This document shows, piece after piece, positions 46,563-55,649 of a DNA stretch of 64,000 bases. Below the pieces are notes generated by a model. That model searched no databases. It was not told the origin of the DNA and saw only the letters and a list, made by a program, of their open reading frames with translations. A program made the translations under genes and the position numbers. The stretch comes from Bradyrhizobium sp. PSBB068 (lineage in GTDB: Bacteria > Pseudomonadota > Alphaproteobacteria > Rhizobiales > Xanthobacteraceae), in assembly GCA_016839165.1 (NCBI GenBank), contig CP069300.1:6014001-6078000 (forward strand). The letters run 5' to 3'. Within the stretch, counting starts at the first letter, position 1, and the number at the start of each line of letters is the position of its first letter.

Positions 46563-46748
46563 TTAGTGGACCGTGTCGTCGGTGGAGAGTCTCAACCGTT
46601 CGATCTGGTCCTTGACCATGAGCTTGCGGCGCTTCAGCTCGCAAATGTGCAGGTCGTCTACGGAGGGGTGAACGAGCGCTTCGTGCAGTTCGTTCTCGAG
46701 TATTTTGTGCTTACGCTCCAGCTCAACGAGATGGGCCTGTATTGCCAT
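46563..46748 (-). CDS. YdcH-like (DUF465) small protein (61 aa)
   Basis: MAIQAHLVELERKHKILENEL, then DLHICELKRRKLMVKDQIERL, matches the YdcH/DUF465 family of about 60-80-residue helical-hairpin proteins of unknown role. The start at 46748 is set by GGAG about 8 bases upstream; a GTG at 46757 lies too close to that site. A divergent paralogue lies at 46989-47195. Confidence 0.8.
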   Translation of the reverse strand: MAIQAHLVELERKHKILENELHEALVHPSVDDLHICELKRRKLMVKDQIERLRLSTDDTVH

Positions 46749-46988
46749 TGCGAACACTCCTCGGTGCGTTAAACCTCAGGTTCGATCCGGACTCCTGAGT
46801 GTACACAAGTGGGCGGCGCTGTCGATGGGGGACGCGAAATGCCGCACGCACGCATTTCGGTTTATCTGTAACCAATCGTGACTATGGAACCGGTCCGGCT
46901 TGCGCAGCGCGCCCGCAGGGAGGATATTCCGGCGAGCGGCTGCTTCGGCCGCAACAACCTCGTCGTGCTTACCAGTCAATACGCAACC

Positions 46989-47195
46989 ATGAACGATCAG
47001 GATGAGCGCGAACTCCTCTCCGAGCTTGCGCGTCTGCAACAAGAGCACCGCGACCTCGATGCCGCGATCGACGCGCTGCATCAGTCGCCAGCGCCGGATC
47101 TCCTGATGCTGCAGCGCTTGAAGAAGCGGAAGCTGCAATTGCGCGACCGCATCGCCTTCATCGAAGACCAGATCACGCCCGACATCATCGCCTGA
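46989..47195 (+). CDS. YdcH-like (DUF465) small protein (68 aa)
   Basis: MNDQDERELLSELARLQQEHRDLDAAIDAL, then LMLQRLKKRKLQLRDRIAFIED, is a second DUF465-type helical hairpin, similar in plan to the neighbouring gene (LKRRKLMVKDQI there, LKKRKLQLRDRI here). The start at 46989 is the only ATG that leaves the family core; an in-frame extension upstream to 46878 is possible but unsupported. The pair probably arose by duplication. Confidence 0.8.
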   Translation: MNDQDERELLSELARLQQEHRDLDAAIDALHQSPAPDLLMLQRLKKRKLQLRDRIAFIEDQITPDIIA

Positions 47196-47385
47196 GGCGC
47201 GCCAGCCGGGTTCGGCGGCCCGCCGGTTCAGGTCGGTCGGGGGTTTTCCCCGTCATCCACAGCACCCGGCCGGCTTCACGTTCGCGGCAACGGACGCGGG
47301 CGCGGTTTTCGGCGCTTGACTCCAAAAGAACAAAATAAGAACATACTGACGCAGCCTCCAGCCAGCCATCAGAGGGAGTTTCGCC

Positions 47386-47607
47386 ATGTCCGCACCGCCT
47401 TCCCTGCCCGAGCACACCCACTACGAGAAGGCCTGCGACCAGGCGATCGCGATGTGCGACGGCAACCTGCGCAGCACCATCAAGGCGCTGATCATGGCCA
47501 ACGAATATCTGGAAGCCGAGCTCGAGGAATTGCAGGCCGCGATCACGGCCGGCTGCGTGCCGGCGCGAACCCAGTTGGCGAGCGACGCGGCAAGCGACGC
47601 CGCCTGA
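47386..47607 (+). CDS. Conserved small hypothetical protein (73 aa)
   Basis: GAGGGAG stands before the ATG at 47386. The product begins MSAPPSLPEHTHYEKACDQAI and has a helical core with two cysteines (AMCDGNLRSTIKALIMANEYLEAELEELQA), then an Ala/Asp-rich end. It is probably cytoplasmic and of unknown function. The next gene starts 17 bases downstream, so the two may form an operon. Confidence 0.65.
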   Translation: MSAPPSLPEHTHYEKACDQAIAMCDGNLRSTIKALIMANEYLEAELEELQAAITAGCVPARTQLASDAASDAA

Positions 47608-47624
47608 TCTCCGGGAGTACGGCA

Positions 47625-47876
47625 ATGGCTGACGTGACCTATTACGTGGCACTGCCCTTCATGCAGGACGAGGACGGCACGCCGGTCGCCGGCAGCGGCG
47701 AGGAATGCCAGAGTTCGGCGATCGCCATGCGCCGGGCGGAAACGATGTCGCGGATGCCCGGCAGCATCGGCGCCGTCGCGTTCAGCCGCACCGGCGATCC
47801 CGCGATCGGCGAATTCGGCGATGCCAAGCTGCTGCGCGCCTACGGCAACGTGCCTGAAGATCTCAGCGCGCTGTAA
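47625..47876 (+). CDS. Small hypothetical protein (83 aa)
   Basis: The ATG at 47625, with CGGGAG upstream, starts MADVTYYVALPFMQDEDGTP, a short protein with a central AIAMRRAETMSRMPGSIGAV. No membrane segment, signal peptide or known domain is visible. It lies 17 bases after the previous gene, in the same direction. Its TAA stop forms the first bases of a family A palindromic repeat. Confidence 0.65.
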   Translation: MADVTYYVALPFMQDEDGTPVAGSGEECQSSAIAMRRAETMSRMPGSIGAVAFSRTGDPAIGEFGDAKLLRAYGNVPEDLSAL

Positions 47877-47980
47877 CCGCTGGGGATGACGGCCTCGAGA
47901 GTTCACCTCTCCCTTGGGAGAGGTCGAGGTGAACCGAGACCGCGCCAGGCCGATTCAACCAAAACTCATCCTGCTCTGGG
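47874..47980. repeat. Palindromic intergenic element, family A, copy 2 (short form)
   Basis: Beginning TAACCGCTGGGGATGACGG, it keeps both end regions (AGTTCACCTCTCCC on the left; GATTCAACCAAAACTCATCC on the right) but lacks the internal part seen in the other copies. It looks like an internally deleted derivative. Its first TAA is the stop of the upstream gene. Confidence 0.75.
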
Positions 47981-47986
47981 ATTCTC

Positions 47987-48697
47987 TTAGGACTCATGGC
48001 GCCGCTGCGCCTTGCGGACATACATCGCACGGTCGGCCTCATCGAGAACGCGGTCGACATCGGAATGCGCGGTGATGATCGCAACGCCTGCGGAGGCGCC
48101 CGCGGAGACGCGGCTGCCACGGAACACGAAGCTCAGGCGATCGATCGCGTCTTCCAGCGCAGCCGCCTTGGCACGCGCGTCAGTCTCACTGAGATTCCAC
48201 AGCAGCACCGCGAACTCGTCGCCGCCGAGGCGGCCGATCACGTCGGAGGCACGTATCTGGTCCGATATCGCGGCAACGATCGTCTTCAGCACCTCGTCGC
48301 CGGCCGCGTGCCCGAAGGCATCGTTGATCGGCTTGAGGCGGTCGACGTCGAGCACGATCAGCGCGCCGGACGCCTGATAGCGCTTGATGAAGGAGAGCGA
48401 CCGGGCGAGCTCGCGCTCGAAGCCGCGACGATTGAAGATGTCGAGCAGGAAGTCGGTCTCGGCCGAGGTCTGCAGCTCCTCGATCCGGGCCTGGGCCCGC
48501 GCCAGCTGCGTCCGCAACCTGCGGATGGTGGATTTATCGCTGGAGGCCACCGCGCCTCGCGTGGAGGCTTCGGTTCCAGCCGCCTTGGTTCCAGTCGCCT
48601 TGGTTCCAGTTCTGCCCGGCCCCGGGTTGCGCGCGGCGGGCGCGCTTTTTCGTCGCTTTGCGGCCCCTGAGGCGGCCGCCGTGGTCTTTTTCTTCAT
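47987..48697 (-). CDS. Diguanylate cyclase, GGDEF domain (236 aa)
   Basis: The ATG at 48697 is set by AAGGA five bases upstream. The first about 55 residues are basic, Ala/Thr/Lys-rich and contain a short repeat (TGTKATGTKAAGTEAS). A coiled-coil (about 58-80) leads into the GGDEF domain: FLLDIFNRRGFERELARSL, GALIVLDVDRLKPINDAFGH, then the active-site GGDEF in VIGRLGGDEFAVLL. It should make c-di-GMP from GTP in the cytoplasm. No sensor domain is present. The gene stands alone between a repeat element and purE. Confidence 0.88.
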   Translation of the reverse strand: MKKKTTAAASGAAKRRKSAPAARNPGPGRTGTKATGTKAAGTEASTRGAVASSDKSTIRRLRTQLARAQARIEELQTSAETDFLLDIFNRRGFERELARSLSFIKRYQASGALIVLDVDRLKPINDAFGHAAGDEVLKTIVAAISDQIRASDVIGRLGGDEFAVLLWNLSETDARAKAAALEDAIDRLSFVFRGSRVSAGASAGVAIITAHSDVDRVLDEADRAMYVRKAQRRHES

Positions 48698-48848
48698 GCG
48701 CATCCTTGTTGAGGCCTGCTTATGAAGGCTTGCCGGGATTCACCAAGACAGGATAGTCCATTCTGACTCCCTTGCCACGCCTTGGATGAGAACCGGGCCG
48801 TCCCTATAATCGGCCTATGCTTTTGGATTCCTGCACAGAATTGAAGAG

Positions 48849-49337
48849 ATGACCGCTCCGATCGCCATCATCATGGGAAGCCAGTCCGACTGGGAAACCA
48901 TGCGCCATGCCGCCGAGACCCTGGCCGCGCTGGGTGTTGCCTGCGAAACGCGCATCGTTTCGGCGCACCGCACCCCGGATCGGCTCTTTGCCTTTGCCAA
49001 GGGCGCCAAGGCGGCCGGTCACAAGGTGATCATTGCCGGCGCCGGCGGCGCCGCCCACCTGCCGGGCATGACGGCCGCGCTGACGGAGCTTCCGGTGTTC
49101 GGGGTTCCCGTGGAGTCGAAAGCGCTGTCCGGCGTCGATTCGCTGTACTCGATCGTGCAGATGCCGGCCGGCATCCCGGTCGGGACGCTGGCAATCGGCA
49201 AGGCGGGTGCGATCAATGCCGCGCTGCTCGCGGCGAGCGTGCTCGCGCTCAATGATCCTGCACTCGCGGCCCGCCTTGCAGTATGGCGCAAGGCGCAGAC
49301 CGATGCGGTCAAGGAACACCCGGAGGCCTCGGCGTGA
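48849..49337 (+). CDS. purE: 5-(carboxyamino)imidazole ribonucleotide mutase
   Basis: [45 protein letters not shown] contains the class I PurE active-site motifs GSQSD and [19 protein letters not shown] and [17 protein letters not shown] are also conserved. It converts N5-CAIR to CAIR in purine synthesis. The stop overlaps the GTG start of purK, so the two are translationally coupled. The length, 162 residues, is normal. Confidence 0.95.
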   Translation: MTAPIAIIMGSQSDWETMRHAAETLAALGVACETRIVSAHRTPDRLFAFAKGAKAAGHKVIIAGAGGAAHLPGMTAALTELPVFGVPVESKALSGVDSLYSIVQMPAGIPVGTLAIGKAGAINAALLAASVLALNDPALAARLAVWRKAQTDAVKEHPEASA

Positions 49338-50440
49338 CGGCTTCGAACCCTGTGAAGCTGAAGCCGGGCGACACCATCGGAATCCTCGGCGGCGGACAAT
49401 TGGGCCGCATGCTGGCGATGGCCGCAGCGCGCCTCGGGCTGCGCTGCCAGGTGTTCTCGCCGGATCCGGACTCGCCGGCCTTCGACGTGGTGCAGCACGC
49501 CACCTGCGCGGAATATGCCGACGTCGAGGCGCTCGAGCTGTTCGCCAACGACGTCGACGTCGTCACCTATGAATTCGAGAACGTGCCGGCCGCGACCGCA
49601 ATGGTGCTTGCCGCGCGCCGCCCGGTGCTGCCGGCATACAAGATCCTCGAGACCACGCAGGACCGCCTTATCGAGAAGGATTTCGTCAGCAAGCTCGGCA
49701 TTGGCACCGCCGATTATGCCGACGTCTCCTCTGTCGCCACGCTGCGCGCCGCGATCGAGCGGATCGGCCTGCCGGCCGTGATCAAGACCCGCCGCTTCGG
49801 CTATGATGGCAAGGGCCAGGCCATCATCCGCGCCGGCGACGACATCGAACAGGTCTGGGACGACCTCGGCACCAAGTCGGCCATTCTCGAAGCCTTCGTG
49901 CCGTTCGAGCGCGAGATCTCGGTGATCGCGGCCCGCTCCGCGTCCGGCGAGGTCGAGTGCTTCGACGTCACCGAGAACGAGCATCGCGATCACATTCTGA
50001 AATTTTCACGGGTGCCGGCCGCGATCCCCGAGGAGCTTGCCGCGCAGGCGCGCGCGATCGCCGAAAAGATCGCATCCGCACTCGACTATGTCGGCGTGCT
50101 TGCGGTGGAATTGTTCGTGGTGCCCGGCAATGGCAGCAAAGCGACGGTGCTGGTCAACGAGATCGCGCCGCGCGTGCACAATTCCGGCCACTGGACGCTC
50201 GACGGCGCCTCGATTTCACAATTCGAGCAGCACATCCGCGCGATCGCGGGCTGGCCGCTCGGCAAGCCGGTGCGCCATGGGGAGGTCACCATGACCAACC
50301 TGATCGGCGACGACATTCTGAGCTACGAGCAGTGGCTCACCGTTCCCGGCGCGACCGTGCATCTGTACGGCAAAGGCACGCCGCGCCCGGGACGCAAGAT
50401 GGGCCACGTCACCGAAGTGACGCCGCCGCGCAAGTCATAG
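49334..50440 (+). CDS. purK: 5-(carboxyamino)imidazole ribonucleotide synthase
   Basis: The GTG at 49334 overlaps the purE stop. [24 protein letters not shown] is the PurK N-terminal Rossmann region; [29 protein letters not shown] and the ATP-grasp motif [11 protein letters not shown] follow, with [17 protein letters not shown] as the catalytic core. It uses ATP and bicarbonate to carboxylate AIR to N5-CAIR, the substrate of PurE. The length is normal. A family A repeat lies downstream, but separated by about 45 bases. Confidence 0.95.
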   Translation: MTASNPVKLKPGDTIGILGGGQLGRMLAMAAARLGLRCQVFSPDPDSPAFDVVQHATCAEYADVEALELFANDVDVVTYEFENVPAATAMVLAARRPVLPAYKILETTQDRLIEKDFVSKLGIGTADYADVSSVATLRAAIERIGLPAVIKTRRFGYDGKGQAIIRAGDDIEQVWDDLGTKSAILEAFVPFEREISVIAARSASGEVECFDVTENEHRDHILKFSRVPAAIPEELAAQARAIAEKIASALDYVGVLAVELFVVPGNGSKATVLVNEIAPRVHNSGHWTLDGASISQFEQHIRAIAGWPLGKPVRHGEVTMTNLIGDDILSYEQWLTVPGATVHLYGKGTPRPGRKMGHVTEVTPPRKS

Positions 50441-50485
50441 CCGATTGAGACCTGCTGGTGTCCCGAATCCCACGTTCGCATCATT

Positions 50486-50684
50486 TAAGTTGAACTGGTT
50501 TGACCACGGCTGCGGTTCACCTCTCCCCGACGGGGAGAGGTCGATTTGCGCAGCAAATCGGGTGAGGGGCCGCAGCTCTAACGAGAGACCGTAATCCCTC
50601 ACCCGGCGCTACGCGCCGACCTCTCCCAAGGGAGAGGTGGACTCGGCTGCCGCTCTACACCAACCTAATCGCATCACGCTCTGC
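50486..50684. repeat. Palindromic intergenic element, family A, copy 3
   Basis: Starts near TAAGTTGAACTGGTTTGACC and ends near CCTAATCGCATCACGCTCTGC. Internal features shared with the other copies are TTCACCTCTCCCCGACGGGGAG, GATTTGCGCAGCAAATCGGG, then CCTCACCCGG and CCTCTCCCAAGGGAGAGG. It lies between convergent purK and aqpZ. Unlike the other copies it does not touch a stop codon. Confidence 0.8.
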
Positions 50685-50687
50685 ACG

Positions 50688-50718
50688 AAAATGGGATCGT
50701 GAGGCTCACGATCCCATT
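50688..50718 (-). terminator. Intrinsic terminator of aqpZ
   Basis: On the minus strand AATGGGATCGTG pairs with CACGATCCCATT in a perfect 12-bp stem with a five-base loop, followed by T residues. It lies 12 bases after the aqpZ stop. Confidence 0.88.
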
Positions 50719-50729
50719 CGCCAATCACA

Positions 50730-51452
50730 TCACGCAGTCTTGACGCCGGCGACGACGCCGGTCGGCTCGTCGCTGAGCCAGCGATAGATCACGCCGCCGA
50801 GCGCACCGCCGATCAAAGGCGCGACCCAGAACAGCCAGAGCTGCCCCAGCGCCCAGCCGCCGACGAACAATGCCGGACCGGTGCTGCGCGCCGGGTTCAC
50901 CGAGGTGTTGGTGACGGGAATGCTGACGAGATGGATCATCACCAGCGCGAGGCCGATGGCGAGCGGCGCGAAGCCGGCAGGCGCCTTGCCGTGGGTCGAT
51001 CCCATGATGATGAACAGGAACATCATGGTCATCACGACCTCCATGATGAAGCAGACCACCATGCTGTACTGGCCGGGTGAATGCGCGTCATAGCCGTTGG
51101 AGGCGAAGCCCTTGCTGACATCGAAGCCGGGCGCACCGCTGGCGATCACATAGAGCAGCCAGGCCGCGACGATCGCGCCGATGACCTGCGCGATGATGTA
51201 GGGCAGCACCTGGCCGCCGGGGAAACGCCCGCCTGCGGCGAGCCCGACCGTCACCGCCGGATTGAGGTGGCAACCGGAGATGTGGCCGATCGCGTACGCC
51301 ATGGTCACCACGCTCAACCCGAAGGCCAATGACACGCCGACCAGGCCGATCCCGACCTGCGGAAAGCCGGCCGCAATGACAGCGCTGCCGCAGCCAGCGA
51401 ATGTGAGCCAGAACGTACCGATCAGCTCGGCCGCGTATTTCTTCATATCCAT
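50730..51452 (-). CDS. aqpZ: Aquaporin Z family channel (240 aa)
   Basis: Six membrane spans and both NPA pore motifs are present: [16 protein letters not shown] and [18 protein letters not shown]. The start [29 protein letters not shown] is typical of bacterial AqpZ, with GGGGAG upstream. Sequence such as [12 protein letters not shown] favours water over glycerol transport, but no direct test is possible here. It ends at a strong terminator and is transcribed alone. Confidence 0.93.
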   Translation of the reverse strand: MDMKKYAAELIGTFWLTFAGCGSAVIAAGFPQVGIGLVGVSLAFGLSVVTMAYAIGHISGCHLNPAVTVGLAAGGRFPGGQVLPYIIAQVIGAIVAAWLLYVIASGAPGFDVSKGFASNGYDAHSPGQYSMVVCFIMEVVMTMMFLFIIMGSTHGKAPAGFAPLAIGLALVMIHLVSIPVTNTSVNPARSTGPALFVGGWALGQLWLFWVAPLIGGALGGVIYRWLSDEPTGVVAGVKTA

Positions 51453-51716
51453 GTGGCATCTCCCCTATTTCCAATGTCCGGGTTATCCAAAACTCCGGGA
51501 ACGGCCTCGATCCTGGCGCCAAACCACCCAAATCAGGGCCGCACAAAGGCATTTTCGCCCCATTTCGTGGCTTTACTAGGCCCGAAAGTCACTCGACCGG
51601 TGGACATCTGCGCGTTTGTCTGATACATGCGCGCGCCTAGGGTTAAGAAGCAGGCCTTTTGCCGCCCCTTTACCCCGCCAGAATTCCGAACCGATCAATT
51701 CAAAAGAGGATGCCGC

Positions 51717-52013
51717 GTGCAGGTTCTCGTCCGCGATAACAATGTCGACCAAGCCCTGAAGGCGCTGAAGAAGAAGATGCAGCGCGAGGGCATTTTCCGC
51801 GAGATGAAGCTCCGCGGTCACTACGAAAAGCCCTCTGAGAAGAAGGCCCGCGAAAAGGCCGAAGCCGTGCGCCGCGCTCGCAAGCTGGCGCGCAAGAAGC
51901 TGCAGCGCGAAGGCCTGCTGCCAATGAAGCCGAAGCCGGTGTTCGGCGCTGGTCCCGGTGGCGACCGCGGCGGCCGTCCCGGTGGCGCTGGCGCTGGCCG
52001 CGGCCCCCGCTGA
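51717..52013 (+). CDS. rpsU: 30S ribosomal protein S21
   Basis: The GTG at 51717 follows GAGG. The protein [45 protein letters not shown] is a clear S21; the alphaproteobacterial form is extended at the C-terminus with a Gly/Arg-rich tail ([20 protein letters not shown]). It belongs to the small ribosomal subunit and helps initiation. The frame from 51627 is rejected, since it lacks conserved S21 sequence before the GTG. A terminator follows at 52040. Confidence 0.95.
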   Translation: MQVLVRDNNVDQALKALKKKMQREGIFREMKLRGHYEKPSEKKAREKAEAVRRARKLARKKLQREGLLPMKPKPVFGAGPGGDRGGRPGGAGAGRGPR

Positions 52014-52039
52014 ACCGTTTTGCCGATCTGGAAGTCTAA

Positions 52040-52071
52040 CAGCGCGGGCCATGGGCCCGCGTTGTCGTTTT
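52040..52071 (+). terminator. Intrinsic terminator of rpsU
   Basis: CAGCGCGGGCC pairs with GGCCCGCGTTG across ATG, with one G-T pair, and is followed by TCGTTTT. It lies 26 bases after the rpsU stop. Confidence 0.85.
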
Positions 52072-52127
52072 GATGCAAAGCCGCGTTCCGGGGCACCCAT
52101 GCAAGATTACCGGCAAGAGCATTTTGC

Positions 52128-52790
52128 ATGACGGATGCTCGGGCACCCCGCACTGGCTTTCCCGCACCATTCGACCGCAGTCGCGCGGCGCAATCCATCA
52201 TCATCGCAATGGTTCTCGGCCTGCCGCTCGGGGGCTGCTCTTTCGACCTCGGCTCATGGGGCTTGGACGACAAGCCGAAACCGGCTGCTGCCGCCGCCGG
52301 CAAGCCGGCTGCCGACACCATCACGCCACAGGACATCAGCAGCGCCAGGGATCACGTCACGCGCGGCCAGGTGCTGGCGCGTTCCGGCAAGATCGACGAG
52401 GCGCAGGCGGAGTTCGAGCAAGCGCTGACCGCCGACCCCTACAACATCCAGGCGCTGTACGGCCGTGGCCTGATCTACCAGGGCCGCGGACAGCATCAGC
52501 AGGCGATCGACGATTTCACGGCGGCCAGCGGGCTGTCGCCGCAGAGGGCCGAACCCCTGGTCGGCCGCGCCACCAGTTACCTTGCGCTCGACAAGGCCAA
52601 GCAGGCCGCCACCGACCTCGATGAGGCGGTGCAGGCCGATCCCAACAATGTTGCGGCGTGGAGCGCCCGCGGCCAAGCCTATGAGCGGCTCGGCGACAAG
52701 GCCAAGGCGGCAGCGTCCTACAACCGCGCGCTGGCGCTACGGCCCGGCGACGGCAACGCGCGCAGCGGGCTGGTGCGCACGGGCGGATAA
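52128..52790 (+). CDS. TPR-repeat lipoprotein (220 aa)
   Basis: An N-terminal signal sequence ends in the lipobox LGGC (Cys37), so it is probably lipid-anchored to a membrane. After an Ala/Pro-rich spacer come about three tetratricopeptide repeats (HVTRGQVLARSGKIDEAQAEFEQAL, ALYGRGLIYQGRGQHQQAIDDFTAAS, AWSARGQAYERLGDKAKAAASYNRAL). TPR proteins assemble complexes; no partner is evident. The TAA stop forms the first bases of a family A repeat. Confidence 0.85.
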   Translation: MTDARAPRTGFPAPFDRSRAAQSIIIAMVLGLPLGGCSFDLGSWGLDDKPKPAAAAAGKPAADTITPQDISSARDHVTRGQVLARSGKIDEAQAEFEQALTADPYNIQALYGRGLIYQGRGQHQQAIDDFTAASGLSPQRAEPLVGRATSYLALDKAKQAATDLDEAVQADPNNVAAWSARGQAYERLGDKAKAAASYNRALALRPGDGNARSGLVRTGG

Positions 52791-53022
52791 GGCCTGATGA
52801 GATTCGGTTGAGCTGTAACGGCGTCGAAAGTTCACCTCTCCCTTGGGAGAGGTCGATTTGCGCAGCAAATCGGGTGAGGGGTGACGGTCGATCGAGAGAG
52901 CAAGAGCCCTCACCCGGATTGCACTGGACGATGCTTCGCATCACCAGGCGCAATCCGACCTCTCCCCGGCGGGGAGAGGTGAACCAAGACCGCGCAAAGC
53001 CGATTCAATCAAACTCGCTTTA
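52788..53022. repeat. Palindromic intergenic element, family A, copy 4 (235 bp)
   Basis: Begins TAAGGCCTGATGAGATTCGG and ends GCTTTA, with terminal inverted repeats reaching inward to TTCACCTCTCCC. Internal palindromes: CTCCCTTGGGAG, GATTTGCGCAGCAAATC and CTCCCCGGCGGGGAG. Its first TAA is the stop of the TPR lipoprotein gene. Other copies are at 1097-1313, 47874-47980 and 50486-50684. Confidence 0.85.
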
Positions 53023-53048
53023 GTCTCAGGCTGCTTTCGGCAGGACGC

Positions 53049-53921
53049 TTACTTCGGCAGGACGGCGTGGAACATCGACCTCATGCCGGAGAACATGTCG
53101 TCGGTCACCGAGCTGTGCTCATTCTTCGGCGCAGCCATCGTCGCGTCGGCCCGCAGGTCGAGCGGCGCCTGGATCACCGGGACCGGAATGTCGGCCGGCG
53201 GGGTCAGCCGGTTCGAATCCTGCGCGCTGGCGGCGTAGGGCGGACGCGGCTGCGAGGATTGATCGGCATTGTCGCTGGACGGGTTCGACACCATGATCGG
53301 CGGCGGCAACGGCCGGATCGCCGACGAAGCAGTGGGGCGCTGCGCGTCAGGCAGACGGGCAAGATCGGTGCGCGGCGCATCCTGGGAGCGCGCGGCGTCC
53401 TGGGAGCGCGCCGCTTCCTGCGGGCGTTCCTTGCGCAGCCGCTCGATGGCAGCGCGCGCCAGATCGTTGGCGTCGCGGTTTTCCTCCGGCGTGGCGGCGG
53501 CCTCGACCGGTGCAGCCGTGGTAGCAGGCGCGGCCGGCTGCGGCGCGGCGGGCGTCACCTTTGCGACCGCCTTCGGCGCAGCCGGATGATGACGGGCGTC
53601 GGCGGGAATGCTGGCGGTATCAGCCGGCGCGTCAGGCTTCTGGTCGGCGGATTTCTCGGTGACGGTCGCCTTCTCGGACGCCGACCGCTCGATCAGCGTG
53701 CGCTCGGACATGCCCTTGGCCTTCACACCGGCTTCGGGAAGGCTGCTGACCACGGTGGCGGGCTTGGCGGCGGCTTTCGGATCGACGGCCGTGGTCACGG
53801 CTGCGGCGGCGGGCGCCTCCGGCTTGGACACGATGTAGTGATTGACGATGTACGCCCCGATGATGGTCGCTGCCACCGAGGGTAAGATGTCCATCACGAA
53901 TTTCTTCAGGTAACTCAGCAT
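53049..53921 (-). CDS. Membrane-anchored Ala/Pro-rich protein (290 aa)
   Basis: The N-terminal MLSYLKKFVMDILPSVAATIIGAYIVNHYIV is a single span; the remainder is low-complexity, Ala/Pro/Lys-rich and probably extended, with a short repeat (AARSQDAARSQDAPR). The final about 30 residues are more conserved in appearance (SSVTDDMFSGMRSMFHAVLPK). The protein is likely anchored in the inner membrane with a long flexible tail. I do not recognise the family; some similar rhizobial proteins are described only as hypothetical. Confidence 0.65.
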   Translation of the reverse strand: MLSYLKKFVMDILPSVAATIIGAYIVNHYIVSKPEAPAAAAVTTAVDPKAAAKPATVVSSLPEAGVKAKGMSERTLIERSASEKATVTEKSADQKPDAPADTASIPADARHHPAAPKAVAKVTPAAPQPAAPATTAAPVEAAATPEENRDANDLARAAIERLRKERPQEAARSQDAARSQDAPRTDLARLPDAQRPTASSAIRPLPPPIMVSNPSSDNADQSSQPRPPYAASAQDSNRLTPPADIPVPVIQAPLDLRADATMAAPKNEHSSVTDDMFSGMRSMFHAVLPK

Positions 53922-54171
53922 GACCTGCCACTCCCCACCCCGTTATTTCATGCTGGAACTTTGAGGCACATTCAGGGATCAACTGCGACGGATCGGTGGC
54001 AAACCCCCGTTCCGACGTCACCTTTGGTGTCACTTTGGTTTCAGCGGAGGCGCCCCCTGCGTAGGCCGCATCCACCTCTCAATTCATCGTGCAGCCGTTA
54101 ACGGGTTATGAATTTCCACAGCCGCGCCGGCTCGGACCTGCCATTCGGCGCGCGCAGGGTTAAGCACGGCG

Positions 54172-54462
54172 TCAGGGCTTGAGTTCAACCTCCAGGAACA
54201 CGATCTCGCTGGCCGTCTCGTTCAGCACGTCGTGCTGAACCCCGGCCTTGCGGAAGTAGGACTTGCCGGCCCCAAGCTGCGCCTTCGAGCGCTCGCCATT
54301 CGGCGCCACGATGGTCATCTCCCCGGCCGTGATCGGTACGATGACGTAGTCCATCTCATGGGTGTGGTGGCCGGTGGCGCTGCCCGGCGCGAGCCGCCAT
54401 TCGGTGACGCGAACCTCCGCCGTATCCACCTGCACCTCCGATTTGGCGCTGAGCATCGTCAT
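54172..54462 (-). CDS. Cupin-fold protein (96 aa)
   Basis: MTMLSAKSEVQVDTAEVRVTEWRLAPGSATGHHTHEMDYVIVPITAGEMTIV contains a metal-binding cupin motif 1 (GHHTHEMDYVIVPITAGE), and motif 2 follows as GKSYFRKAGVQHDVLN. The single-domain size suits a small cupin such as those controlling sugar or polyketide enzymes. GGAG precedes the start. No operon partner is obvious; the nearest gene in the same direction is the antiporter upstream. Confidence 0.85.
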   Translation of the reverse strand: MTMLSAKSEVQVDTAEVRVTEWRLAPGSATGHHTHEMDYVIVPITAGEMTIVAPNGERSKAQLGAGKSYFRKAGVQHDVLNETASEIVFLEVELKP

Positions 54463-54496
54463 TTTCTCCGAGTTTCTTGCTTGAGCGAATCATGCC

Positions 54497-55594
54497 CTAC
54501 GGCACGAAAACCATGAACACGAACACCGCGAACACCACCATGTGAACGAGCCCGAACAGGATGTTGGTGCGGCCGGTTCCGAAGGTCAGCATGCTGACCA
54601 TGAAGGTCAGCAGCAGGATCAGCATATGCTGGTTGCTGAGCCCGAGCACCAGCTGCTTGTCGAGCACATAGGCGGCGAGGGCCACCGCGGGAACCGTGAG
54701 CCCGATCGTCGCGATCGAGGAGCCGAGCGCGAGGTTGATGCTCTTCTGCAGGTCGTTCTTGCGCGCCGCCGCCACGGCGGCGACGCTCTCCGGCAGCAGG
54801 ATCAGGGCCGCCACCACCAGGCCGGCAAAGGCCGGCGGCGCACCGATCTTGACGGTGACGACATCGACCACCAGCGAGAATTTCTTGGCCAGCAGCACCA
54901 CCGCCAGCAGCGACACCAGCAGCAGGACGACGCTGATCGCGGTCTCACGGTCCGACATCACCTCGCCATGCGCCGCCGCCTCGTTGGCGCCGCTGACGAA
55001 GTAATCGCGGTGGCGGATGGTCTGGGTGTAGAGGAACACCGCATAGAGCAGCAGGGTCACGACGCTGATCACGGCGAGCTGGGCCGTGGAATAGATCGGG
55101 CCGGGCGCGGTCAGCGTGAAATTCGGCATGTCCAGCGTGATGGTCGCGAGCACGAACAGCACGCTGAGGTAAAGATTCGCGCCGGTGATCTGGAAATCCT
55201 GCTCGCGGTAGCGGATGCCGCCGATGAAGATGCAGAGCCCGACCAGGCCGTTGCAGACGATCATCACCACCGCAAACACGGTGTCGCGCGCCAGCGTCGG
55301 GGCCGGCGTATCGCCGAGCATGATGGTCGAGATCAGCGCCACCTCGATGATGGTCACGGCCAGCGTCAGGAGCAGCGTGCCGAACGGCTCGCCGATCCGC
55401 TCGGCGATCATCTCGGCGTGATGCACGGCCGCGAACACGGTGCCGAACAGGATCACCAGCAGCACGGCCGCGAACACCCAGCCGGCCGCCGACGGCGCGA
55501 AACTGTAGCCGGTGGCCGAGACCGCGGCAAACAACAGCACCGCCAGAACGGGATACAGCCAGGCCGACCGTGGCATCGGTCCGTGTGCGCTCAT
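54497..55594 (-). CDS. chaA: Ca2+/H+ antiporter, ChaA-like (365 aa)
   Basis: Eleven or so hydrophobic spans are visible. The two alpha-repeat motifs of the CaCA superfamily, GTLLLTLAVTIIEVALISTIML and ALILLPESVAAVAAARKNDLQKSINLALGSSIATIGLTVP, are complete, including the conserved Glu and Ser/Pro residues. It should exchange cytoplasmic Ca2+ (or Na+/K+) for protons at the inner membrane. The length is normal for ChaA. It is followed by the cupin gene 35 bases downstream. Confidence 0.9.
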   Translation of the reverse strand: MSAHGPMPRSAWLYPVLAVLLFAAVSATGYSFAPSAAGWVFAAVLLVILFGTVFAAVHHAEMIAERIGEPFGTLLLTLAVTIIEVALISTIMLGDTPAPTLARDTVFAVVMIVCNGLVGLCIFIGGIRYREQDFQITGANLYLSVLFVLATITLDMPNFTLTAPGPIYSTAQLAVISVVTLLLYAVFLYTQTIRHRDYFVSGANEAAAHGEVMSDRETAISVVLLLVSLLAVVLLAKKFSLVVDVVTVKIGAPPAFAGLVVAALILLPESVAAVAAARKNDLQKSINLALGSSIATIGLTVPAVALAAYVLDKQLVLGLSNQHMLILLLTFMVSMLTFGTGRTNILFGLVHMVVFAVFVFMVFVP

Positions 55595-55649
55595 ATCGTC
55601 AGACCTCTCAATTCGACTGCCGCGATTATGCGATAGACAAGCGCCGCCG

